A DNA stretch of 7,180 nt from Caldisericia bacterium (GTDB taxonomy: Bacteria; Caldisericota; Caldisericia; B22-G15): contig JAGGSY010000149.1 of the NCBI GenBank assembly GCA_021158845.1, forward strand, positions 1-7,180, read 5' to 3'. How positions within the stretch are numbered: the stretch's first letter is position 1; every line of letters starts with the position of its first letter. Shown here in pieces: positions 1-6,928 of the stretch. The notes beneath the pieces were generated by a model. That model ran no database searches. It was not told the DNA's origin and was given only the letters and a program-made list of their open reading frames with translations. The translations under genes were made by a program, and so were the position numbers.

Positions 1-1551
1 ATCACCAGCATTTACTGCACCACTATTATCTACATCTTTATATATATATTCACCATAATAATAGTTTGCATAAAGTTTTGCACCAGAATCTGCATTTGAC
101 AAAGTTATGTTTCCTGTCCATATACCATTGGTAAGATTTATAACATTTGGCGAAACACTACCTCCGAGAGTTGATACAAAAAGTTTAACGTTACCGCTCC
201 AAGCAGTAACTATTCTTCCTGAACCATCCACAGCTTTAACTGTTATCTGGAAAGGACTATTCACGCTCTGATCAGGTATTGGATCGAAGACGAAACTTAC
301 TGGATCTGGATCAGAAACAGTAAATGTATTGGATGTTCCATTTCCAACAGTTAGCCCAGGATCAGAAACAGTAATTGTCATGCTACTATCTGCAGTATCC
401 AAAGTTATATTTCCAGACCAGACACCATTTGTGAATGGGCCTACAGTTGATGGAGTAACGGTTCCAGCAGATGATGTAAGATTTGCATTGAATCCTATAC
501 CACTGAAGGATTGATTTACATTTCCAAAACTATCAACAACTTTTATAGTTATTGAGAAAGGATTTCCTCTTGTCTGAGGACCAATTGGATCAAACTGGAA
601 AGTACAGGAAGATAGTGGTTCAGGTTGAACATTGAGAGTTAAATTCCCTTTAATTAAGGGATTTGAGGCATCTTCAATATATATGGTTTGAGGTCCTGCA
701 GTACATAGAGTTACTCCACCAACAAATGTATTAGTACCACCTGAAAGAGAAGAATCAGAAGGTAAAACAACATTCGTATTTGGATCTGTCGTTGTAAAAT
801 GAACAGTTCCTGTATAGTTTGTTATCGTGTTTCCAAATTCATCCACTGCTGTTACAGTTAGATCAAAAGCCTCTCCTGCTGTAGGCGTTGAAGGGGAAGC
901 AGTAATATCAAAATGGTGGAGTGTGGAAAAACCTACTGTTATAGCAGAGGATGTAGAAGATATAGAACTATCAGAAACAGTTATTGTCTGGCTTCCTGCT
1001 GTCTTTAATGTAACTCCATTTACAAAGGTGTGAACACCATTATCAGCAGGAATAAATGTATAAGTTGATGGAGAAAATACTGCTTGAGGATCTGTGGATG
1101 TAAAGATAACAGTCTGATTGTAATCAGCAACAATGTTATGATATACATCATGAACTATAACCGTGAAAGTTATGGAATCACCGGCAATTATGTTTGTAGA
1201 AGAAAGATCTATTTTAAAATGATTTGGGACTCCGCCAGTTACCTGAAATCCCGATGATGTCCCATTTATACTTCCGTCATCCGCAGTAATGGTTGCTGTA
1301 TTCCAAGGGATTGATATGTTTGAGCCTGAAAGGGTAACAGAAACGGTTTTAACTCCAGCATCTGCTGCTACAAAGGTATATGGAAGAGCTGGTGTTGAGG
1401 CAGAAATAGTCAATCCAACAGAAGAGTTTACTGTAAGATTTACACTCCCTGTATATCCAGCATCAACAAGACCATTTGAATCTAAGGCTTTTATGGTTAT
1501 ATTAAATGGGACTCCAATTTTTGCAGTGGAAGGAACTATCACTTGAAAATG
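1..1551 (-). repeat. Array of five Ig-like repeats within the partial surface protein
   Basis: Protein-level tandem array of modules of about 100-110 residues (residues 31-547). Repeats 1-3 begin with His-Phe and share 'D..GN.V..Y.G.V.F' type cores. Repeats 4 and 5 begin with a Phe-x-Phe-Asp-Pro-Ile strand and share 'TNGVWSGNITL.TADS' and 'TNGIWTGNITLSNADS', so the last two form a separate, more recently related pair. At DNA level most of the similarity has decayed. The clearest exact match is the 16-base direct repeat at 308-323 and 359-374. Confidence 0.75.
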
Positions 1552-1641
1552 AGTGGCATCTCCACCATAAACCTTTGGTACCCATACAAATAAAAGGGAT
1601 AAAATCACAATCCACAGAAGGATTTCCCTTCCTCTTCTCAT
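1..1641 (-). CDS. Secreted multi-Ig-repeat surface protein with a dockerin-like calcium loop (partial; C-terminus beyond the left edge)
   Basis: The reading frame from ATG at 1641 runs 547 codons without a stop to base 1, so the C-terminus lies outside the window. Residues 1-27 are a signal peptide: MRRGRE, a hydrophobic core of about 13 residues, then KVYGG. The exported part holds five beta-rich Ig-like repeats starting near residues 31, 141, 242, 343 and 448. Each opens with an aromatic strand (HFQV, HFKI, HFDI, FQFDP, FVFDP), followed by 'G.PF.ITIK..D..G', then 'G.V.LT' or 'G.V.FT', and ends in a TITVSD-type strand. Residues 536-547 read DVDNSGAVNAGD, which fits a dockerin or EF-hand calcium loop (D536, D538, S540, G541, N544, D547). 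The start is supported by AAAAGGAGG 8 bases upstream. Cysteines at 313 and 346 could pair, but this is untested. By analogy with such proteins it is probably an extracellular adhesin or S-layer-like component; no enzymatic domain is visible. It follows the 1185-aa secreted protein gene and is probably co-transcribed with it. Confidence 0.88.
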   Translation of the reverse strand, partial: MRRGREILLWIVILSLLFVWVPKVYGGDATHFQVIVPSTAKIGVPFNITIKALDSNGLVDAGYTGSVNLTVNSSVGLTISASTPALPYTFVAADAGVKTVSVTLSGSNISIPWNTATITADDGSINGTSSGFQVTGGVPNHFKIDLSSTNIIAGDSITFTVIVHDVYHNIVADYNQTVIFTSTDPQAVFSPSTYTFIPADNGVHTFVNGVTLKTAGSQTITVSDSSISSTSSAITVGFSTLHHFDITASPSTPTAGEAFDLTVTAVDEFGNTITNYTGTVHFTTTDPNTNVVLPSDSSLSGGTNTFVGGVTLCTAGPQTIYIEDASNPLIKGNLTLNVQPEPLSSCTFQFDPIGPQTRGNPFSITIKVVDSFGNVNQSFSGIGFNANLTSSAGTVTPSTVGPFTNGVWSGNITLDTADSSMTITVSDPGLTVGNGTSNTFTVSDPDPVSFVFDPIPDQSVNSPFQITVKAVDGSGRIVTAWSGNVKLFVSTLGGSVSPNVINLTNGIWTGNITLSNADSGAKLYANYYYGEYIYKDVDNSGAVNAGD

Positions 1642-1661
1642 AATATAAACCTCCTTTTCAT
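1638..1661 (-). CDS. Possible 7-codon leader minicistron (MKRRFIL) overlapping the downstream start codon
   Basis: On the minus strand ATG at 1661 reads MKRRFIL and stops at TGA (1640-1638), which overlaps the ATG of the surface-protein gene (ATGA arrangement). It has its own AGGAGG (1676-1671) 9 bases upstream. Codons 2-4 (AAA AGG AGG) themselves form the Shine-Dalgarno sequence of the main gene. This geometry would allow translational coupling or reinitiation. It could equally be chance, because an A/G-rich duplicated ribosome site easily creates an ATG. No expression evidence is available. Confidence 0.35.
   Translation of the reverse strand: MKRRFIL
1650..1658 (-). promoter_or_regulatory. 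Ribosome binding site of the partial surface-protein gene
   Basis: AAAAGGAGG on the minus strand ends 8 bases before the ATG at 1641. It fixes that ATG as the start. A second AGGAGG lies further upstream at 1676-1671 and serves either the minicistron or nothing. Confidence 0.85.
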
Positions 1662-1691
1662 TTTCTAAATCCTCCTAACTTTCTTAACCTA

Positions 1692-1720
1692 TTTTTACTC
1701 TTTATTAAACAAAAAATCAA
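1692..1720 (-). promoter_or_regulatory. Weak candidate internal promoter between the two surface genes
   Basis: On the minus strand TTGATT (1720-1715) is followed after exactly 17 bases by TAAAAA (1697-1692). Each hexamer matches the sigma-70-type consensus at four of six positions. It lies just after the stop codon of the upstream gene and could give the second surface gene extra, independent expression. In such AT-rich DNA matches like this arise often, so the call is tentative. The rest of the 84-base spacer (1642-1725) holds no hairpin followed by a T-run, which argues that the two genes can be co-transcribed. Confidence 0.22.
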
Positions 1721-1725
1721 GGATT

Positions 1726-4700
1726 TTACCCTCCTCTTGGATAAATTATAACAACTTTTCTCTCCTCTGGTAACCAGTTAACCTCTGCTCCCAATCCTTC
1801 TGCTATGAATCTAATTGGAACAAAGAGTCTTCCCTCTCTTATAATTGGCTCTACATCCATTGTGTAGGGTTCGCCGTTTATGGAAGCTACATTGGAATCT
1901 GGTGAAACTTTTATTGTGATTTTCTCTCCATCCTCAAGAACAATGGTTGCAACTCTTACAACAGAATCCCATTCCACATCTGCCCCAAAGGATTCAGATA
2001 TGAACCTTAAAGGAACCATGGTTCTCCCTTTGTATATAAATGGCGGGTAATCAAGGAATTTCTTCATATCATTGACAAAAGCCTCTCTATTTCCTATGGT
2101 GAGTTCTATCCTTACTTTAAGAATTAATATTACTGCAATACTCTTTCTTGTGATATTTCCTGCTCTATCTTTAACCACAAATTCCAAGGCATTGGTCCCA
2201 CTTCTTTCAAGTTTTACCTCTCCAAAGAACCTTCCATCTTCCCTCACTGGTATAGGCTTCCCATTCACTTTAAGCTCAACTCCCGGTTCTGTCTTACCTT
2301 TTACCTCAATAACCTTTGTATGAACTGTAATCCAAGGAGAAGGGTATTCAATCTCTATATCTGGAGGAATCGTGTCTCTTATAACTTTAACTCCCCTAAA
2401 GGTTCTATTTCCTGCAACATCAATCACAACAAAGGATATAGTATTTGCCCCTTCATTTAGAGGAATATTTGTCTTGAAGAAACCACTTGAACCAATAGGA
2501 ACTCTCCTTCCCTGAATGAGAAGGACAGAAAGGGGTTCTGAAACATTGCCTGTAATCTCTATACTTTCTTTATTTACATACATTCCTTCTCTTATATTCA
2601 AATTCATTATAACAGGTGGTGTGGTATCCAATTTAAATACGAAGCTCTTGGGTAGTTCTTCACTTCCGAGATGGTCTCTTGCAAAATAGTAAAGCACATG
2701 AACTCCCTCTGGAGGAGTAATTACACCTGTATACTTGCTCCATGCTCCATTGTCCCATCTGAAGAATATGTCTGGATTTTTATCATACTTTGATTTTGCC
2801 TTAAGCTCAATGATAGGTGTTGTCTTGTACCAGCCATTCATTCCATCTGGTGTCTCTGGTGAAACTTTTATCTCTGTTTCTGGAGGTGGGTAAACAAGGA
2901 AGGATGGGAAAAGTACCTCACCTGTCTCTCTTGAAGTATATACCCATAGAGAATACTCTCCCTCCTCTTTTATCTTTATTCCCGCATCTTTGAGTATAAC
3001 AACTGTCACCTCTTCCTCTCTGGCTATGGGGATGGGTGTCTTAATTGTTAATAAGTTATTATTAATTGAAACATTTGATGTAAGTGGGATATTTTTGATC
3101 TTCACATAATCCTTGGGGATATAGGATGGTAAATCCACTCCCTCAGAAAATCTAATATAGATGTATTCCCCCTCTCTCATTGAACCACCAGGACCTGTCT
3201 TAAACTTTATCTCAAAGGAGAGATTCATTCCAACGGTGGGTGGCATAACTTTTACAGAGATGGGGGTAATCTTTGATTCAGTAAGTGTGTAAAGGTTTGA
3301 TAAAACCTCTGTAGGTTCCTTCTCTGTCCAGACCTTGAGTTTATAAGAACCAGGAATTCCCGGGTTTTTTATGCCTGCCTCCCTTGAGATAATTATAACA
3401 ACTTCCTCCTCATCTCCAAAACTAACTGGAGTTTTTATGGTAAGTAATCTATCAGTTTTATCAATATCTGGAGATTTATCTAATATTTCGCCATTTATCG
3501 TTATCAGGTGTCTATCAATTGAATCTGGTAGTTTTGTATAAGATGGGAATTTAATATAAATTCTGTCTCCTTCCTCAAGAGATCCATGCTCTCCTGTTGT
3601 GAAACTTATCCTGTATTCTGCCTCCACTTTCGTAACTGAAGGATTAATGCTTACAGTTAGATTCTTTATCATTGATTCAACAATCTTATAGTAGTAAGAA
3701 GTGATATAGGTGGGCTCCCTGCTTGTTGCAACAGTTAAATAGTAGTTTCCAGGCTCTGTAGGATTCTTTATACCGCACTCTTTTGTAAAAACTATCTCCA
3801 CCTCCTCTTTTGGTTCAACACTTACAGGCATCTTTATTGTCACCTTTCTCCCTGAAGTTGAAACCTCATAAGCATCAAATCCATTTATCTTTACATCCTC
3901 TTCACTTATTAAATCCGGAACATAAGTATCAGAGGGAAATTTCACACTGATGACATCAAAATGTGCCCTTAGATTTCCAGATGGCCCTGTCTTGAAAGTG
4001 ATGGTGTATTCAGCTACTGCAGAAATTACATTTGGATTAACTTCAACTTTTGGTCTTGATATGACAGATGAGTATATTACATATGAATGTGAGGTCACGA
4101 CAGTCGGCTCCTTGGAAGTAGAAACCCTCAATCTGTATGTACCTGAGCGAGTTGGGTTAATAATTCCTGCTTCAAGAGGAAAGGTCACCACTATGTATGC
4201 TCCCCCTGAAAAAGTATAGGGAACTGTAATCCTCACAGTTCTTCCATAAACATAATGTGCAACTGCTGGATATCCATTTATTAAAACATCATAATACCAG
4301 AGCCCTGAAGGAACATAGGTATCGTATGGAAATGTTATCTCTATCCAATCAACTCCACCAGTAAGTCCTCCACCTGGACCAAGGGAAAATCTTATCTCAT
4401 ACTCAGCTGGACTTCCAGCGTAAGGAGGATTCACATATACCCTTGCAGGAGTAACATAACTCCTTACATAGACATCTGCTGAACCCCAGATGGTGTATGG
4501 TGGGCCACTTGGAGGATAAAAGGCTTTCAATTTAAAGTGCCCCCAGTCAGTTGCCTGAATCGTTACCTCATCTACATTACTTATGGATGTGGTAAAAATA
4601 GCGTTCCCAGAAGGTGGAGTATCAAGTTCAATTTCCCAATTGAATTTATCTTCCCATCCATATATACTGAAAACACCTGTCCTTTTATTTCCAAACTGGT

Positions 4701-5283
4701 CAAAACTCTCTGCTATAAATGTCTTAGTCTCTCCCACTGACATATACCAGGGATGCGGGTTTATTGTGATATTTGATATAAGATCAGGAATGATTAAAAT
4801 ACTTCCACTCCTTGATTCACTGGCTGGTACTGAATTGTAATCAATCCTCACTGTTCCTGTCATATTTCCAGCATGGGTTGGATTCTTTGCATTTGTTATA
4901 TCAACAGTTATACTTCCTGTTTCACCAGAATTCTGATCAGATGTAACATCAAGAATTATAGTGTTTCCATTATGGGAATTCACACTGATTGAAACACTTC
5001 CAAAAGGAGTTGCATTAACTCCAGCTGATGTAAAATCAAATCCAGATGGAAACGTAATTGTTATTTTATCCCCATTTTGTAAAAGATTTCCACTGTCATC
5101 GAAGTCTATTGTAACTTGCCAATGGGCATTTGTATTACCTGCAGTATTATCACCCTGTGTATCCTGTCCTCCAAGACTTACAGCATTAAAAGTTACTCCT
5201 GTTAAAGCTCCCTCTACCCGCTTTACCCAGAAGAACGGAGCAACTAACAAAACAACCAGTGTTAGTATTATAAGTTTCTTCAT
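1726..5283 (-). CDS. Large secreted multi-domain surface protein with four tandem repeats and a C-terminal copper-amine-oxidase-N-like (stalk) domain
   Basis: Start: an in-frame GTG at 5292 lies on the AGGAGG (5297-5292) itself, whereas ATG at 5283 sits 8 bases after it, so the ATG is chosen (1185 aa). Residues 1-26 form a signal peptide (MKKLIILTLVVLLVAPFF, then KRVEGA). The order of domains is: a beta-domain at about 27-165 with 'DITNAKNPTHAG'; an Ig-like domain at about 168-276; four repeats at 278-798; a chitobiase or Ig-like module at about 799-887 (FFRWDNGAWSKYTG); two glucodextranase-B-like Ig modules at about 888-970 and 971-1053 (TTPP...GANTISFVVIDVAGN; TIPP...GTNALEFVVKDRAGN); and the stalk domain at about 1058-1182. 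The stalk contains two copies of the hallmark (GRTMVPLRFISESFGADVEW and GRLFVPIRFIAEGLGAEVNW), as in family PF07833. That domain is common in exported proteins of Firmicutes-like thermophiles and its role there is unclear; nothing suggests amine oxidase catalysis. No LPXTG motif, SLH domain or C-terminal membrane segment is visible, so how it is held at the surface is unknown. It is the first gene of a probable two-gene unit of surface proteins. Confidence 0.93.
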   Translation of the reverse strand: MKKLIILTLVVLLVAPFFWVKRVEGALTGVTFNAVSLGGQDTQGDNTAGNTNAHWQVTIDFDDSGNLLQNGDKITITFPSGFDFTSAGVNATPFGSVSISVNSHNGNTIILDVTSDQNSGETGSITVDITNAKNPTHAGNMTGTVRIDYNSVPASESRSGSILIIPDLISNITINPHPWYMSVGETKTFIAESFDQFGNKRTGVFSIYGWEDKFNWEIELDTPPSGNAIFTTSISNVDEVTIQATDWGHFKLKAFYPPSGPPYTIWGSADVYVRSYVTPARVYVNPPYAGSPAEYEIRFSLGPGGGLTGGVDWIEITFPYDTYVPSGLWYYDVLINGYPAVAHYVYGRTVRITVPYTFSGGAYIVVTFPLEAGIINPTRSGTYRLRVSTSKEPTVVTSHSYVIYSSVISRPKVEVNPNVISAVAEYTITFKTGPSGNLRAHFDVISVKFPSDTYVPDLISEEDVKINGFDAYEVSTSGRKVTIKMPVSVEPKEEVEIVFTKECGIKNPTEPGNYYLTVATSREPTYITSYYYKIVESMIKNLTVSINPSVTKVEAEYRISFTTGEHGSLEEGDRIYIKFPSYTKLPDSIDRHLITINGEILDKSPDIDKTDRLLTIKTPVSFGDEEEVVIIISREAGIKNPGIPGSYKLKVWTEKEPTEVLSNLYTLTESKITPISVKVMPPTVGMNLSFEIKFKTGPGGSMREGEYIYIRFSEGVDLPSYIPKDYVKIKNIPLTSNVSINNNLLTIKTPIPIAREEEVTVVILKDAGIKIKEEGEYSLWVYTSRETGEVLFPSFLVYPPPETEIKVSPETPDGMNGWYKTTPIIELKAKSKYDKNPDIFFRWDNGAWSKYTGVITPPEGVHVLYYFARDHLGSEELPKSFVFKLDTTPPVIMNLNIREGMYVNKESIEITGNVSEPLSVLLIQGRRVPIGSSGFFKTNIPLNEGANTISFVVIDVAGNRTFRGVKVIRDTIPPDIEIEYPSPWITVHTKVIEVKGKTEPGVELKVNGKPIPVREDGRFFGEVKLERSGTNALEFVVKDRAGNITRKSIAVILILKVRIELTIGNREAFVNDMKKFLDYPPFIYKGRTMVPLRFISESFGADVEWDSVVRVATIVLEDGEKITIKVSPDSNVASINGEPYTMDVEPIIREGRLFVPIRFIAEGLGAEVNWLPEERKVVIIYPRGG
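2890..4452 (-). repeat. Four divergent ~130-residue tandem repeats in the large surface protein
   Basis: Residues 278-798 divide into four units beginning near 278, 408, 538 and 671. Each reads: short strand 'V.V.P', then 'AEY.I.F.TGP.G.L', then 'I.I.FP..T.VP', then 'V.ING', then 'R.LTIK.PV', then 'EEV.I.....AGIKNP', then 'G.Y.L.V.TS.EPT.V.S..Y.I'. The end motif is AGIINP, CGIKNP, AGIKNP and AGIKIK in units 1 to 4, so the fourth is degenerating. The N-terminal domain carries a related 'NAKNPTHAG' and is probably a fifth, distant copy. I do not recognise a named family. The pattern looks like a beta-sandwich used for building an extended stalk or lattice. Confidence 0.8.
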
Positions 5284-5291
5284 CTTTTTCA

Positions 5292-5297
5292 CCTCCT
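5292..5297 (-). promoter_or_regulatory. Ribosome binding site that decides the start of the 1185-aa surface protein
   Basis: AGGAGG on the minus strand is followed by an 8-base spacer and ATG at 5283. The in-frame GTG at 5292 uses the last G of this site and so cannot be served by it. Confidence 0.88.
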
Positions 5298-5370
5298 AAT
5301 TTTATAAACCAGTCCTTTCAAGTTTTAGATATAAAAGGAAATGATTTGTTTCTTTTGTTTTAAAATATTG

Positions 5371-5376
5371 TATAAT
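5371..5376 (+). promoter_or_regulatory. Perfect -10 element (TATAAT) for a probably leaderless helicase mRNA
   Basis: TATAAT is followed by six bases (GAAACC) and then the ATG at 5383. A transcript starting the usual 6-7 bases after the -10 would begin on or beside that A. No Shine-Dalgarno sequence precedes the ATG. No good -35 is seen: the best nearby TTGTTT (5346-5351) has a 19-base spacing. The complementary strand over the same bases reads TACAAT (5372-5367), a fair -10 pointing toward the surface-protein gene. The remaining intergenic DNA (5284-5370) is A/T-rich and shows nothing else I can name. Confidence 0.55.
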
Positions 5377-5382
5377 GAAACC

Positions 5383-6918
5383 ATGAGTGAAGAACTTGAA
5401 AAAAAGATTTTAAAGGGGTTTATTGCAGATAATTTTACAATTTCCAGAGCTTTCTCTGAAGGATTTAATCCAGATTACTTTGAAAACTCCAAGACGAAAC
5501 TGATACTTTCAGCAATCCTTGATATATACGAAGGAAGAGCTGAGATTGGTGTTATAGATCTTGAAACTGTAAAAAGACAGTTGGAAAAGAAAGGATTGTT
5601 GGATAATGAAATAAAAAAAACTCTTGATGAAATAGAAAAGATTGAACCACCTCCCCTTGCAGTAATAATATCCTATATAGACATTTTAAAGATAAGGCAT
5701 GGAGAGAGGAAACTTTTAGAAATTTCCCTTGACATGAAGGATTTTGTTGAGAGGAGGGGACCACATAAAGCTGAAGACATTGCCCAATTTGCATCAGAAA
5801 CTGCGGAGAAATTACACGACATTGCAAGGGAGAGGCTTGTTAAAAAACTTGTTCCATCTATAAAACATATGGACACAATAATAAAGGAGCTTGAGGGAAA
5901 GAGGATATTCCATGGTTATAGTATTGAACCCTTCACCTCCCTTGATAAAACTTTGCTTGGATTAAGGCCTGGATTCTACTATGCCATTGCAGGTGCTCCA
6001 AGAAGAGGAAAAACTAATTTCTTGCTTCATCTTGCGTTGAATGTTATAAAAAACGATAGAGTTCCAGTCCTCTTTTACTCGTGGGAGCAGACAGCAAGAA
6101 TTCTCTCTTTGAGAATACTTTCACAGGAAGCAATGATAAACCCAGTGACAATACTCTCTGGAGAGTTAAATGAAGAGAATGTAGAAAGAATAAAAAAATC
6201 GTATGAGACTTTGCAGGATTTAACTTCCCTCCTCTACATAGTGGAGGGGACAAGAAACGACACACTGGAGAAGATAGAGGCTCACACCTACAATATTATG
6301 CAATCCCATAGAACAGACAAAATTGTTTTGTTCCTTGACTATATTCAAAAAATACCAACGGAGAATTTGAATCTAACTCTTGAGGAAAAGGTTGATGAAA
6401 TTTCAGGAAAAATTGCAATGCTCTCTCTAAAATTGAACTGTCCGATAGTTGCGGTATCTGCACTTGATAAAGAAGGATGTAAACTTGATGAGGAGGGAAT
6501 TGATAGGCCCACAATGTTTCATTCAACTGGCGGTGGAGATATAGAGTATGATTCAGATGTGGCTATGGTGCTTGTAAAGAACCATAAAGAAACTAAGGAA
6601 CTTATGGAAAAATTTGACATTCTTGTAAAGAATAAAGAACTTAAAAAAGAAGATGTTCCAAAGATTGATATAATTGACCTGTATATTGACAAAAATAGAG
6701 ATGCTCCAGAGGGAGTATCAAACATAATCCAGTACCTCTTCTTTATAGAATCCAACAAATTTATAGAAATTGGATACAAAGATTTAAGAGAGAAATACAC
6801 ATATAGAAAGATTGGAAACATTATAGAAAACTTAAAAAAAATGGGGATTATAAAATTAAACTCAACTTCAAAGAGAAAAGAGGGGGAGATAGGATTTTCA
6901 GGTTTCAATCCGATATAA
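5383..6918 (+). CDS. Divergent DnaB-type replicative helicase with a C-terminal winged-helix-like tail
   Basis: The protein is 511 aa, close to the 440-500 usual for DnaB plus a tail. Residues 1-150 resemble the DnaB N-terminal helical domain (NPDYFENSKTKLILSAILDI, then IDLETVKRQLEKKGLL). The RecA-like motor spans about 180-450. It has Walker A GAPRRGKT (204-211), motif H1a YSWEQ with E235, Walker B VLFLDY with D319, H3 PIVAVSALDKE (354-364), H4 GGGDIEYDSDVAM (383-395) and the arginine-finger motif KNR (437-439). DnaB proteins normally carry 'SQLNR' in H3; here the Gln is Ala360 and the Asn-Arg is Asp-Lys. Residues 460-495 (KDLREKYTYRKIGNIIENL..MGIIKLN) look like a winged helix, which ordinary DnaB lacks. 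The start at 5383 is preferred over ATG 5341: the extra 14 residues (MICFFCF...) do not fit the family, and a TATAAT lies between the two ATGs. Expected role: ATP-driven unwinding or loading of a hexamer on DNA. It could serve the chromosome or a mobile element; the altered motifs favour a specialised paralogue. Confidence 0.88.
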   Translation: MSEELEKKILKGFIADNFTISRAFSEGFNPDYFENSKTKLILSAILDIYEGRAEIGVIDLETVKRQLEKKGLLDNEIKKTLDEIEKIEPPPLAVIISYIDILKIRHGERKLLEISLDMKDFVERRGPHKAEDIAQFASETAEKLHDIARERLVKKLVPSIKHMDTIIKELEGKRIFHGYSIEPFTSLDKTLLGLRPGFYYAIAGAPRRGKTNFLLHLALNVIKNDRVPVLFYSWEQTARILSLRILSQEAMINPVTILSGELNEENVERIKKSYETLQDLTSLLYIVEGTRNDTLEKIEAHTYNIMQSHRTDKIVLFLDYIQKIPTENLNLTLEEKVDEISGKIAMLSLKLNCPIVAVSALDKEGCKLDEEGIDRPTMFHSTGGGDIEYDSDVAMVLVKNHKETKELMEKFDILVKNKELKKEDVPKIDIIDLYIDKNRDAPEGVSNIIQYLFFIESNKFIEIGYKDLREKYTYRKIGNIIENLKKMGIIKLNSTSKRKEGEIGFSGFNPI

Positions 6919-6928
6919 ATATCCAAAG

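Noticed and set aside
329..1546. Plus-strand open frames at 329-514, 827-1033 and 1289-1546
   Set aside because: They lie wholly inside the minus-strand surface protein gene, whose frame is open for 547 codons with signal peptide and repeats. The plus-strand frames have no ribosome sites and no domain-like sequence.
1642..1725. Intrinsic terminator between the two surface genes
   Set aside because: The spacer has A/T runs but no GC-rich stem before a T-run on the minus strand.
2072..5299. Plus-strand open frames within the 1185-aa gene, including 4961-5299
   Set aside because: They are antisense shadows of a long, clearly coding minus-strand frame. The hydrophobic end of 4961-5299 is just the complement of the signal-peptide region.
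5300..5321. TTGAAA (5321-5316) with TATAAA (5306-5301) as a minus-strand promoter for the 1185-aa gene
   Set aside because: The spacing between the hexamers is only 9 bases, and a start there would remove or truncate the ribosome site.
5341..5382. N-terminal extension of the helicase from ATG 5341
   Set aside because: The 14 extra residues do not resemble DnaB N-termini, the -10 element lies inside this stretch, and no properly spaced ribosome site precedes 5341.
5552..6926. Minus-strand open frames across the helicase gene
   Set aside because: The plus-strand helicase motifs explain the region; the antisense frames show no recognisable motif and no ribosome site.
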